From positions 1 to 64,000 of the forward strand of contig JBGCDH010000070.1 of assembly GCA_045105235.1 (NCBI GenBank): a stretch of 64,000 nt of DNA, given 5' to 3'. This document shows positions 26,801 to 34,353 of the stretch, in pieces. Source of the stretch: GCA-2684655 sp045105235 (GTDB taxonomy: Bacteria > Planctomycetota > UBA1135 > UBA2386). Below the pieces are notes generated by a model. The model was not told the DNA's origin. It saw only the letters and a list, made by a program, of their open reading frames with translations, and did no database searches. A program made the position numbers and the translations under genes. The first letter of the stretch is position 1. Each line of letters begins with the position of its first letter.

Positions 26801-28068
26801 GGCAGGAAGGCGCCGAGCTCTTCGTCCATCTTGAGCGCGGACAGCAGCAGGGCGCTCTCGCGCTCGTCGATACGCGGCTGCTTGCGGTTGACCTCGATGT
26901 CGAGCTGACGAATCAGCTCTTCGGGCACGCTGCCGCTGTCGAGCGACAGCTTGACGAGCGGCGCCAGCAGCTTGCTATTCTTCTTGTCGAAGCCGCCGGG
27001 CGCCATGCCGGCAATCTCGAACGTGTCCTGGAAGGAGTAGCGGTTGCGCTCCTGCAGGTTGGCCGGCAAGCGACTCGGCGGCTTGTTGGGGTGGCGCGGC
27101 AGCTTCTTGAGGAAGGTCTCGTAGGCGTCCTTGCGCTGCTTTTCGGCAAACGTGTCGAAGAACTTTGCGACCGCCGGCCAGCGGCCGAGGGTCACGTCGC
27201 GCTGCAGCATCTCCATCTCGCGCTTGAGGACTTTGGCCTCCAGTGCGAGGTCCACCGCAGGGGCCGCCGGGGCGGCAGCGGCCGCGGCGGCCGGCGGCGT
27301 CGCACCCTCGGCCGGGGCGCTGTCGCCCGTCGTGCCGTCGATCAGCGCCTGGAGCTGCGCCGCCGACAGCGTGCCGCCAGCTGTAGACGGCGCCGATGCT
27401 CCTGCGGCCGGTGCTCCTGAGGCCGGTGCACCAGTCGTCGTCGGTGCCGCCCCCACAGGCTGCATCTGGACCCCCGTCACCACGGTCCGAGAGCTGCCGA
27501 CGATGCGTCCGGGAGCGGCCGGCATGCTGCGGACCACCACCGGCACGCCGACGGCGCCTGCGCCGGGATCGGCAGCACCGACGCGCGGGGCCGCCGAGGA
27601 ACTCGAACCCGGTGCGCTACCGTTCGCGCCACCCGCGGCGCCGCCCTTGCCCTTCTTGTCTTTCTCTTCCTTCGGGTCGTAGGGCTTGAGCTCGGGCGCC
27701 GACCATGCCTTCAAGATCGACGAGGGACGCCGGTCGAAAAACAGCTTTTTGAACGCCTGCAGCCGCCTCTGCGCCTTTTGATCGGCGGCCTGCTTGGCAG
27801 GATCGACGGGCGTGCCTGAGCCAGCAGCCGCCGGCCCCTGGCCCCCTTGGCCTCCTTGCTCGGCCGCCAGCGCGGCCTGCACTTCGGGCGGCAGATCCGA
27901 AAGGTAGACGCCAGGCGGGAGCGACCCGACCGAAATCGGTGACGTCACCGTAATCGGTGCCGGCGGCGGGACCTGCGCAAGCAAGCGCGGCGCGGGAAGG
28001 AAGACAGACGTGACGACCAAGGCCGTCGCGTAGGAACACAGCGAAAGGGGGGCGGCGCGCATCGGCAT
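23890..28068 (-). CDS. Giant single-pass exported protein with BatD-like C-terminal tail
   Basis: A 1392-residue protein. I start it at ATG 28068 because MPMRAAPLSLCSYATAL to LLAQ (about residue 31) is a signal peptide and a GAGG ribosome site precedes it. A longer frame to 28395 has neither. The order is: a Gly-Ala-Pro-rich low-complexity region (about 60-290); a very long helical, repeat-like ectodomain; a beta-rich zone near 1090-1270; and one membrane helix (WWFWAILAACSLVYIGWFFY, 1293-1312). An 80-residue cytoplasmic tail, rich in LLQQ and ADIRRIEASHFA, resembles BatD tails. It lies directly upstream of MoxR, DUF58 and the VWA genes. I infer an enlarged BatD-like periplasmic component. 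The ectodomain family is not recognised. Confidence 0.8.
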   Translation of the reverse strand: MPMRAAPLSLCSYATALVVTSVFLPAPRLLAQVPPPAPITVTSPISVGSLPPGVYLSDLPPEVQAALAAEQGGQGGQGPAAAGSGTPVDPAKQAADQKAQRRLQAFKKLFFDRRPSSILKAWSAPELKPYDPKEEKDKKGKGGAAGGANGSAPGSSSSAAPRVGAADPGAGAVGVPVVVRSMPAAPGRIVGSSRTVVTGVQMQPVGAAPTTTGAPASGAPAAGASAPSTAGGTLSAAQLQALIDGTTGDSAPAEGATPPAAAAAAAPAAPAVDLALEAKVLKREMEMLQRDVTLGRWPAVAKFFDTFAEKQRKDAYETFLKKLPRHPNKPPSRLPANLQERNRYSFQDTFEIAGMAPGGFDKKNSKLLAPLVKLSLDSGSVPEELIRQLDIEVNRKQPRIDERESALLLSALKMDEELGAFLPDATSAEEEGDREALNLLARHALAMFAKEQRSNWLEMAWKVTQAALAKGEIDKEQKEEALRRAVELAPKVREDLGPQWLAESFTSRPERGMEIIATIGGQVATGFQQKARDTKYRASTLELQKTAVEALLKEAPDLANTWRPTLGLLASGWIQEAAYSRQFSKTSSFGSYMERDSFGNIYYSNQRRGGGGQVSAIEPADLLKAQPGDEWAKQLDSALRPHFVTVSAQLWLKVNEYEKAFPFIEQLADMNPRKAKELGDEFLRVWMKSNNPNMNNRANSYMFMYGFDQRSNGIPLTRSKQERNLKELADYVQRLRDLPMESVDPALLGQAFVAAHSIAEVYRLETIEDVFGNINELDPTVLGNLLAKMRTNLATQWRVPAVQEQAKTRRSQKEMMQNVADGYQTAVTLAQEAVARVGDHWSLVTAVATLLHDQNNFYKENKPKDGGDGSSAKFSEVRKNAFKLFETAAENYGMSVEGMTRSQETDMVFTTWFYAALGASDLGAIDESMVVANSQLPLIKDALAALPDGARERHQSQFANLLFTRMSAVKPQIKQRYLEAGFAVVGEHEQTREARKVWQYYQDLLSELRLEVVVDGSTEVGTEPFGVRIDIVHTVEVARESGGFQKYATNQNDSAGSWNYGRPTENYRDKFQDALNAAISEHFELESVTYNSENMEALRGDEPGWQRTPYAYAVLKARGPQVDRIPAIKLDLDFLDTSGFTILPIGSSPVAIDAAAEPIERPFESIEVAQILDERRVDEGKVSVEIKAKAAGMVPDLETFLDFAPPGFVVDKTDDQGAQVMRFTADQDKIETERIWLIALKPEREGMRPGGFRFAKPTLEDVKATYQRYSDADLETVSAEIALRRGLPPADPWWFWAILAACSLVYIGWFFYRPTSAPVAEAEAALRMPDKVNAFSVITLLQQVRNRAKLSDAQQDQLAADIRRIEASHFASKSEGEVDLEAVATNWLKKAS

Positions 28069-28112
28069 TTTCCTCAGAGGGCGACGCAACGTATCACAGA
28101 GAGCTCGACCCG

Positions 28113-28808
28113 CTACACCACGGGCTTGAGATCTGTAAGGTCGACCTCGAGATCTCGCACGACGGCTAGCCGATCTAGGTATTCCCGCCGGGACATCTCT
28201 GACGCACCGAGAGTCGCCAGGTGCTCCGTTACAAACTGTATGTCGAGCATGCGGATGCCCGCCGCGAACAGCGAGCGCACCAGCGCAACCAGGGCGACCT
28301 TGGACATGTCCCGCTCCCGGTGAAACTTCGACTCGGCGGCAAACAGCCCGCCGGCCTGGACGCCGTAAGTCCCGCCTACCAACCGGTCCTCGCACCAGAC
28401 CTCCAAGCTGTGGGCGTGGCCGAGCCGGTGCAGCTCGGCGTAGGCTTCGAGCATTTCCGGGATGACCCAGGTGCCGCCATCACGGCGCTCCCCGCAGGCC
28501 CGCATCACGGCCTCGAACGACCGATTCCACGTCAGCCGAAAATCCCCGCGGCGCAGCGTCTTGGCCAAGCTGCGCGACACGTGCAGCGATGTTTCGTCGA
28601 TGTGTCCACGCGGGTCTGGGCTCCACCACATCGGCAGGTAGCCCTCGTCGTACCACGGAAACACGCCGTGGCGGTACGCGTGCAGCAGGCGCGCTGGCTG
28701 CAAATCTCCGCCGACCGCGACCAGACCTTCGCCGTCGTAGCCGGCAGGATCCGGAAACTGGATCGGGCCATCAGGCAGCAGCAGTTCCGGGTCTCTTGGT
28801 CCAGTCAT
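28113..28808 (-). CDS. aat: Leucyl/phenylalanyl-tRNA--protein transferase
   Basis: A 231-residue cytoplasmic enzyme that transfers Leu or Phe from aminoacyl-tRNA to proteins with N-terminal Arg or Lys, marking them for ClpS/ClpAP (N-degron pathway). Family motifs are evident: FPDPAGYDGEGLVAVGGDL near the start, RHGVFPWYDEG, MWWSPDPRG, and VGGTYGVQAGGLFAAESKF in the GNAT-like core. Length is normal. It follows the RelE-tailed coiled-coil gene by 18 bp and precedes the giant BatD-like gene by 44 bp, so it is embedded in the long minus-strand run without an obvious functional link to it. The C-terminus has a slightly extended tail. Confidence 0.95.
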   Translation of the reverse strand: MTGPRDPELLLPDGPIQFPDPAGYDGEGLVAVGGDLQPARLLHAYRHGVFPWYDEGYLPMWWSPDPRGHIDETSLHVSRSLAKTLRRGDFRLTWNRSFEAVMRACGERRDGGTWVIPEMLEAYAELHRLGHAHSLEVWCEDRLVGGTYGVQAGGLFAAESKFHRERDMSKVALVALVRSLFAAGIRMLDIQFVTEHLATLGASEMSRREYLDRLAVVRDLEVDLTDLKPVV

Positions 28809-28826
28809 GCCAATCGCGGAAGCCGG

Positions 28827-29870
28827 CTACTTGTCCTTCAAGCGGCGCAGTGTGGTGTGCTGCTCTTCTCGGTCGCCCAGCTCCAGCACGTCGATATCGC
28901 CGCTCGCACGCGGCCGAAAGTAGACGCGCAGCCCCAGCGATGCGCGCAAGCTCCACGTATCCTGGCCGCCCATCGGCTTGACCTCCAGCCCCGGATAGCC
29001 GTGCCCCTCGTGGCAGAACAGCAGCACCGCCTGCAGGGCACGCTCGATCGCGCGGCGCTCCTTGCCCTCGAGCGACTTGTAGAAAGATGGCTGAAAGTAG
29101 GGCATCAGGAAGCGACGCTGCGAGACCGGTTCGGGCTCGTCGAGCATCGGCTTCTTCTTGCGGCGGCGGCTCGCAGGAATCAGTGATTCGAGCTCGGCGA
29201 CCTCGTCCTCGAGCTCGCGCATCCGCGAGCGGTCGCGCGCCAGCTGCCGCCGGCGGGCTTCATCGGCGGCCATGTAGCCCTCGCGCTCGCTAACCAGCTC
29301 GTGCAGGCGGCGCTCCAGCGCGCGCTCGTCGCGCGAAGGCGCGATTTCCTCAACGGGCACAGCGGACGGCACCTCCTCAAGGGATCGACGCGCACGCAGC
29401 AGGCGTTCTTCCGAATCGGACAGGGCCCGCTCGAGCTCCACCTCGCGCTGGCGGGCCCGCTGGGCACCGCCACGGGCACGCTCCAGCTCGCCGCGCAGAC
29501 GCAGCGCCTCGCCGTCGCGCAGGGCGAGCAGCGCGCGCGCCTCGGCGGCCCGAGCCTGCTCAAGCTCGGCGTCGATCTCGACCGCGGCATCGCCGCCCGG
29601 AGCCTCGCCACCGCGCTGCGCGAGGAGCAGCTTGAGCACCTCTTCGAGCGGCTCGTTCTGGCGCAGTTCCCCGAGCTTTTGCGCCAACACCTTGGCGGGT
29701 GCGCGCTCGATGCGAAAGCCGCCCTTGGGCGTGATGCCCAGCTTTTGCGCGACCGCGCGCAACTCCTCGACGGGAACGAAATGCTGCAAAAGAAGCGAGA
29801 GCGGCACCCGGCCGTCGTCGTCGAGCACGCGCTCGACCAGCTTCTTGAGAATCAGGGCGTCGGCTTCCAC
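28827..29870 (-). CDS. Coiled-coil protein with C-terminal RelE/ParE-like domain
   Basis: A 347-residue protein. Residues 1-90 form a helical domain (LVERVLDDDGRVPLSLLLQHF). Residues 95-235 are almost entirely Glu, Arg, Ala and Leu and predict a long coiled coil. Residues 254-347 look like the toxin fold of the RelE/HigB group: PSFYKSLEGKERRAIERAL, GYPGLEVKPMGG, WSLRASLGLRVYF, and a final IDVLELGDRE strand. I see no adjacent antitoxin gene. This layout argues against an ordinary toxin-antitoxin system; the coiled coil could itself hold the domain in check. The domain call rests on pattern recognition and needs a structure-based comparison. It lies 18 bp upstream of aat. Confidence 0.7.
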   Translation of the reverse strand: MEADALILKKLVERVLDDDGRVPLSLLLQHFVPVEELRAVAQKLGITPKGGFRIERAPAKVLAQKLGELRQNEPLEEVLKLLLAQRGGEAPGGDAAVEIDAELEQARAAEARALLALRDGEALRLRGELERARGGAQRARQREVELERALSDSEERLLRARRSLEEVPSAVPVEEIAPSRDERALERRLHELVSEREGYMAADEARRRQLARDRSRMRELEDEVAELESLIPASRRRKKKPMLDEPEPVSQRRFLMPYFQPSFYKSLEGKERRAIERALQAVLLFCHEGHGYPGLEVKPMGGQDTWSLRASLGLRVYFRPRASGDIDVLELGDREEQHTTLRRLKDK

Positions 29871-29879
29871 GCGTGCCGA

Positions 29880-30392
29880 TCAGCGTGGGTAAATCGGGGT
29901 AACGGGATAGACCGAGAACTCGCGGGCATCCCACTTGCGCTCGATGATCTCACGCTCCTCCGGCGTGATCGCGGGCGGCTCCTGCCACCCCCGCCAGAGC
30001 ACCCACTCGACGGCGTCGAAGGGCGCACCGATCAGCGCACCGATCTTCCAGAGCACAAACGACGGGAACAAGAAGACCGAGAGCGGATCCCGGGTCTCCT
30101 TGGGCTGCGACCGGTAGACCAGAAACGTGCCCGGCACCGCCAGGAAGTCGATGGGGATCCCCAGCGCAAAGCCGACCGTGCCGCCCACTGCGGATGGGAA
30201 CCGTGTAAACCAGCTGCGCCCGGTCGAGTCATCGACCAAGTCCGATGTATAGCGGACGATCGGCGTGCAGCTTGGAGCCAGCGTGAGCGCTGCGAGCGCG
30301 GCCACGGCAACAAGCGCAGGCCGGGCCTCGCGGACGAGCGGGTTCTTCGACTGCCTCTCGGGGCTTGGCAGGGTCTGTCGGTGGTCCACCAC
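29880..30392 (-). CDS. Small lipoprotein with membrane-associating segments, unknown
   Basis: A 170-residue protein with a GTG start. A hydrophobic segment (ALVAVAALAALTLAPSC) ends in a lipobox, so Cys42 is probably lipidated. It continues with two hydrophobic stretches (GTVGFALGIPIDFLAVPGTFLVY and a segment starting SVFLFPSFVLWKI) resembling short exported proteins of the YceK type, though I am not certain of the family. The charged C-terminus contains TPEEREIIERKW. It sits 9 bp before the coiled-coil gene and 164 bp after the GspM-like gene. The gap between (30393-30556) has no gene I would call. Confidence 0.7.
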   Translation of the reverse strand: MVDHRQTLPSPERQSKNPLVREARPALVAVAALAALTLAPSCTPIVRYTSDLVDDSTGRSWFTRFPSAVGGTVGFALGIPIDFLAVPGTFLVYRSQPKETRDPLSVFLFPSFVLWKIGALIGAPFDAVEWVLWRGWQEPPAITPEEREIIERKWDAREFSVYPVTPIYPR

Positions 30393-30556
30393 GGGCGCGT
30401 TGGGGTTGCAGTGCGTGCAGCCCCTACGGTCGCCACGGCGAGCACCTTTGTCCAGAAGAGGATGCGCCCCGACGTGGAATCATCCAGCAGAACCGGCCGC
30501 GCGCGGCGCCGACTCGTGTCGTGCATCTGGTAGCCCGGGCATGATCCGGCGCGACA

Positions 30557-31213
30557 CTAGCGCTTGCGCCGGCTCTTCGACTGCGCCGGCTCGCGCCGCG
30601 CAAACTCCATGTCGCTGATCAACCAGGCGTCGCGAAGCTCAGGCGCTGGCGCCGTGCTGCCCCGCACGAACTTTGGGTCGGTAGCGTTTTCGAGCCGCAG
30701 CTTGCGCAGGCGCCAGACCGAGGGAGCCGCCGCCGCAGCACCTGCTCGCGTGGCACCCGACTCGCAGTTGAAGATGACGGCGTAGATGAAGTCCATGGGG
30801 TAGGACTTGCGGTCTTTCTGGGATCGCCCGGGCGACCAGTCGATCGGCATCACGTGGTCGACGGCGCGCCCCTTCTTGCCGATCCTTGCGGGGTCCTGCT
30901 CAACCTTTCGCAGCCGGAAATCGGTGAGCCGAAGCTCGGGGCTGACCGCGTTGATCTGGCCTTCGAAGTAGACGCTCGGCTCCGAGATCGTGTCGGACGA
31001 TATGCGCCGGTTCTTGGCGACGATCTCGATCGTCTTCTCGAGCTGCCCAATCTGCTCCAGGTGACCACCACGCCTCGTCGCGCTCTGGTAGGCCTTCTCG
31101 CTCGCCTGCAGCTTGTCTTCGAGGCCGTTCACCCACCACCAACCGAGCGGCAGCAGCACCACCGACAGCAGGATGATGACCTTGTAGATGTCCATGTTGC
31201 GGAAGAAACTCAT
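30557..31213 (-). CDS. PilO/GspM-like bitopic membrane protein
   Basis: A 218-residue protein. A short cytoplasmic start (MSFFRNMDIYK) leads to one membrane helix (VIILLSVVLLPLGWWWV). A coiled-coil-like stretch at about 30-65 precedes a periplasmic domain. This is the topology of PilO and GspM, inner-membrane platform proteins of type IV pili and type II secretion. Its ATG overlaps the stop of the PilM-N/GspL-like gene (TGATG), which is also the usual GspL-GspM order. Sequence similarity to the families is weak by eye, so the assignment rests on topology, size and neighbour. The C-terminus is basic (QSKSRRKR). Confidence 0.6.
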   Translation of the reverse strand: MSFFRNMDIYKVIILLSVVLLPLGWWWVNGLEDKLQASEKAYQSATRRGGHLEQIGQLEKTIEIVAKNRRISSDTISEPSVYFEGQINAVSPELRLTDFRLRKVEQDPARIGKKGRAVDHVMPIDWSPGRSQKDRKSYPMDFIYAVIFNCESGATRAGAAAAAPSVWRLRKLRLENATDPKFVRGSTAPAPELRDAWLISDMEFARREPAQSKSRRKR

Positions 31214-33381
31214 CAGCCGACCTCCACGCGGTTGGAACGATCTTTTGCCTTCAAATCAGCGGGGAACAGCATGCCGACTCGACCACTCGGACCGAACGTC
31301 GGAAACGGGTCCTTGATGTCGATGTCGAACTTGTAGTAGGCGCCGCTCACGCTCGGCTGATCACGGTTGTCGAACGGCTGGTCCGGCGGGCTCTGCAGCC
31401 CCTGCTCGGGCGCCATGAACGGCGATTCCGGCCGGCCGATTTCTTGCTCGATCGCGCGCTTGACCACCGACATACGCGTGCGGAAGTCCTCGCCACGGAA
31501 GGCGATCTTGAACTCCAGCTTGCGCTTCTTCATGTCGACGTCGAGGAGCGGCACGAGGTAGCGGCCGAGCTGCGGCTCGATCGCCTTCATCATCTCGGCC
31601 CAGCGGACCAGGACGGCGAGGCCCGACTCGAGCTTGACGTCTTGATAGATGCCGGACTCCTTCTGCTTCTGCGAAGCAACCTCGCCGAGGCGGTCGAGGA
31701 CCTTCTTGACACGCGCATGCACCGGCAGCTCATCGAGCTCAGCGACGAGGTCATTGAACGCGTAGGTGATCCGGCTGCTACCCCGCTTCTTGAGGCCAAA
31801 GGTCTGCTTATCGCGGATCCAATTGGACCGCATGATCGGGTGCAGGATGCCGTGGTATTCGACCCCGCCGCCCTCCGTCGGCGCACGCGTGCCAAGCTTG
31901 AGCTCAAGCACGCTCAGCTTCATGACCTTGACCTGCCCGTAGACGAACAGGGCCAGCAGGCCGAACACGCACGCGATGGCGAGCGGGAACTTGATGCGGT
32001 CGAAGCCGCCCGTCTGCACGAGATCTTCTTGGCGAAGCTGGAAGCCCTGGGGGCCACCAAAGCGACCGAGCGCCAAGCCGACGGCAACCGCCAGCTGCGG
32101 CGACAGCTCTTCGGCCTCGTCGTCGTCGAGCCCGTGGGCGAGGTTCGACAGCACGTCGAGCTCCTGCGGAGCGACGCCAAAAACGGCCTCCAGCATCTCG
32201 TAGACGCCGCGGCCGCGGCACGCGCTGCCGCTGATCCAAACCGAGCGGATGCGGGCGGCGCGCCCGGACGCGGTCAAGAAGCGCGTCAACTCACGAGCAA
32301 GGCGCTTCAGGTATTTGGTGTGCGCAGCGTCGACCTCGTTGTAGGTAACCAACGCGACGCCAGCGGCGTCGACCGGCGCCACGGCACCGGCTTCGGAAGC
32401 GGCGCCCTTTGCGCCGCCTTCGTCCGCGCCAATCTCCTCGAACAGGAAGTCCTCTTCGTCGAGCTTGTCGTCGCCGCCGCCAGCTGACGCGCCAGGAGCG
32501 GCGACGGCCGAGGCGGGCCCCCTGCCATCATCCTGCTCGCCATCATCTAGCTTGCCGACATCTAGCTCGCCGTCCTTGCTGTCGCCCAACACGGCATCGC
32601 CGCCAACAACCGCCGGCAGGTCGGCCGACAGCGCAACGCGCACATCCCCGCCGCTCGACAGGCAGTCACGAACGGCTTGCGACGCCTGCTCGGCGTGCAG
32701 CCCGTGCTGGCGCGCAACCTGGTCGGCAACAACCGCTTCTCCGAGTCGGAGAACGCGCATCTCGGCAAGGTCTTCGCCCTCGGTCAGCACGACCTTGACG
32801 CTGCGCGCGCCCAGATCGATGACGGCGTGCACCGGCACTTCGTCCGTGTCGTCGTCATCGTCATCCTCATCGAAGGCGCCGACCCAATCCGCAGCGCGCC
32901 AGAGCGCCATCGTGTCGAGGTCAACCCGCGCAGGGTCCACGCTTTGCGCCTGCAGCGACGTAAGCTGATTGCGCAAGCCGATCTTTGGCACCGAGGCCAC
33001 CAGCACGCGCGTATCGCCCGTCAGGGCCTCGCCGACTGGATGGAAGTCGACCACCATATCGTCGACCGAGTGGGTGAAGATCTCGCCTTCGATCTCGGAC
33101 TTGACGACCTTGCGGATGGCATCTGCCCCCTTGAAGGGCAGCTCGATGATACGCAGCACGGCTTCGCGACACGGGTGAGCGAGCGTGATCTCGCCCTTCA
33201 TCCCCTCCGTGTCAAGCGCCTCGCGCACCGCCTCCGCAATCACGTCGGGACGCATCGGGTCATCCGACGCGCCAACGGCCGCCGACATCGTCGACACCAG
33301 CCGCGTCTTGCGGTAGCTGCCGTCGAGCTCGACGACGTGAGCCATCCGGTCACCCGGATCGATTCCGATACTCCTCACCAT
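31213..33381 (-). CDS. GspL-like fusion of PilM (actin-fold) and PilN
   Basis: A 722-residue protein. Residues 1-220 and 346-445 read as an actin-fold PilM domain (RSIGIDPGDRMAHVVEL, then HAVIDLGARSVKVVLT, later SVWISGSACRGRGVYEML). Between them, residues 244-345 form a long acidic, Gly-Ala-rich insert, and DEDDDDDDTDE sits at 171-181. One membrane helix (463-482) is followed by a PilN-like periplasmic region. A single protein joining PilM and PilN is the architecture of GspL in type II secretion. I start at ATG 33381 with an AGGTGA ribosome site. The frame is open to 33561. No secretin, ATPase or pilin gene is in the window, so the platform is incomplete here. Confidence 0.75.
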   Translation of the reverse strand: MVRSIGIDPGDRMAHVVELDGSYRKTRLVSTMSAAVGASDDPMRPDVIAEAVREALDTEGMKGEITLAHPCREAVLRIIELPFKGADAIRKVVKSEIEGEIFTHSVDDMVVDFHPVGEALTGDTRVLVASVPKIGLRNQLTSLQAQSVDPARVDLDTMALWRAADWVGAFDEDDDDDDTDEVPVHAVIDLGARSVKVVLTEGEDLAEMRVLRLGEAVVADQVARQHGLHAEQASQAVRDCLSSGGDVRVALSADLPAVVGGDAVLGDSKDGELDVGKLDDGEQDDGRGPASAVAAPGASAGGGDDKLDEEDFLFEEIGADEGGAKGAASEAGAVAPVDAAGVALVTYNEVDAAHTKYLKRLARELTRFLTASGRAARIRSVWISGSACRGRGVYEMLEAVFGVAPQELDVLSNLAHGLDDDEAEELSPQLAVAVGLALGRFGGPQGFQLRQEDLVQTGGFDRIKFPLAIACVFGLLALFVYGQVKVMKLSVLELKLGTRAPTEGGGVEYHGILHPIMRSNWIRDKQTFGLKKRGSSRITYAFNDLVAELDELPVHARVKKVLDRLGEVASQKQKESGIYQDVKLESGLAVLVRWAEMMKAIEPQLGRYLVPLLDVDMKKRKLEFKIAFRGEDFRTRMSVVKRAIEQEIGRPESPFMAPEQGLQSPPDQPFDNRDQPSVSGAYYKFDIDIKDPFPTFGPSGRVGMLFPADLKAKDRSNRVEVG

Positions 33382-33385
33382 GCTG

Positions 33386-33823
33386 TCACCTGTTGTCCTG
33401 TCGACCAGACGCGGCGGCACCGCCTGCAGCGGCATTGCCCGCAGCAGGATTGCCGACCGAGTTGCCTGGCCTGCTGTCGCGGTCGTAGAGGGCGCGCTGC
33501 CGTTCGTCGAGAACGAATCGAATCCTCTGCTCGGTTCGGCGCCGCGCGGCCAGCTTCTCACTGCGCAGTTCCTGCGGCAGCTGGCTCCAATCGGCGTCCC
33601 TCAAAATCTCCATCTCGCGCCGGCGCCGGTCCCGCAAGACGGCGCGCAGGCTGAGCTGCTGCTCGGCGTCCAGCCTGTAGTCCGTCGCCATCAGGCGCAC
33701 GTAGCTTTCGTCTTCGTCGACCTCGCGCTCACCGGCCAGCAGAGTGGGCACCGCCGTGCCGACCACGAGGCCCGTGGCAAAACTGCCGAGGGCAACGGCG
33801 ACAATCCAAAGGCGAAGCGACAT
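33386..33823 (-). CDS. Spy/heavy-metal-sensor-like exported protein
   Basis: A 145-residue protein whose N-terminus is a hydrophobic signal or anchor (LWIVAVALGSFATGLVVGT). The body is helical and charged: AEQQLSLRAVLRDRRRREMEIL, then SEKLAARRRTEQRIRFVLDERQRALY. The second segment fits the L-T-x-x-Q-type pattern of Spy/CpxP-like periplasmic chaperones and metal-resistance sensors. The tail is Gly-Ala-Asn-rich. It lies 11 bp after the anti-sigma gene and 4 bp before the GspL-like gene, so it belongs to the sigma-factor-led operon. Similar small proteins often follow ECF sigma and anti-sigma pairs as stress sensors. That role is inferred. Confidence 0.65.
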   Translation of the reverse strand: MSLRLWIVAVALGSFATGLVVGTAVPTLLAGEREVDEDESYVRLMATDYRLDAEQQLSLRAVLRDRRRREMEILRDADWSQLPQELRSEKLAARRRTEQRIRFVLDERQRALYDRDSRPGNSVGNPAAGNAAAGGAAASGRQDNR

Positions 33824-33834
33824 GGGGCGCTACG

Positions 33835-34353
33835 CTAGCGGCCCCGCGGCGACTGCTCGCCCGCGCGCAGGCCAGCGTCCTCGACGTCCATCGACTGCCG
33901 GATGCGCTCGTCGAGCTCCTCAAGCAGGCGCTCCGTCTCCGCGGGCCCCGCCTCTACGCGGCCGGAACCACCGGCATCGAGCAAGCCCGCGTGCCAGGCC
34001 AACCCGGCGGCGCAGAGCAGCAGCGCCGCCAGCAGCAGCCGTCGACATGTGCGCATTGCCCCGTCACTCAGGCTTGCCGCAGCCTCTTGCTGCAGGAGCT
34101 GCTGACGCGACGGCATCGCCCGAACTTCGGCCAGCACACCGGCAGCAAAGCCGGACGGCGCCCCAAAGCCTGCGGCACCGGACTCGACTTCGGCGGCAAA
34201 GGCCTGCTGCAGCGGCTGCGACCGCTGCGCCGCCACTCGCTCGCGCAACGCGCCGTCGACCAGCATGCGCGCAGCAAAGGCGGCGGCCTCGGACTCGGAC
34301 AGCTCGTTGTCGAGGTAACGCTGAACTTCGATCTGTTCGCGGGATGGGTTCAT
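33835..34353 (-). CDS. Membrane anti-sigma factor
   Basis: A 172-residue protein. The cytoplasmic N-terminal helical region (EQIEVQRYLDNELSESEAAAF, continuing to about 85) looks like an anti-sigma domain of the zinc-free type. I see no HxxxCxxC motif. A single membrane helix (RLLLALLLCAAGLAW, about 105-120) follows, then a short acidic periplasmic end (ERLLEELDERIRQSM). It overlaps the upstream sigma-factor stop by 4 nt (ATGA), the usual coupling for sigma/anti-sigma pairs. It likely holds the sigma factor at the membrane until a periplasmic signal arrives, possibly through the next gene product. The function is inferred from gene order and topology. Confidence 0.8.
   Translation of the reverse strand: MNPSREQIEVQRYLDNELSESEAAAFAARMLVDGALRERVAAQRSQPLQQAFAAEVESGAAGFGAPSGFAAGVLAEVRAMPSRQQLLQQEAAASLSDGAMRTCRRLLLAALLLCAAGLAWHAGLLDAGGSGRVEAGPAETERLLEELDERIRQSMDVEDAGLRAGEQSPRGR

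Noticed and set aside
23962..27420. 1152-codon open frame on the plus strand opposite the BatD-like giant
   Set aside because: It is the antisense of a gene with a signal peptide, membrane helix and BatD-like tail. Its composition (Arg, His, Val, Gln) is typical of shadow frames.
30032..30526. Alternative minus-strand frame over the small lipoprotein gene
   Set aside because: The lipobox and hydrophobic pattern belong to the other frame (29880-30392). This one is rich in Arg and Trp and lacks a coherent protein pattern past its first 40 codons.
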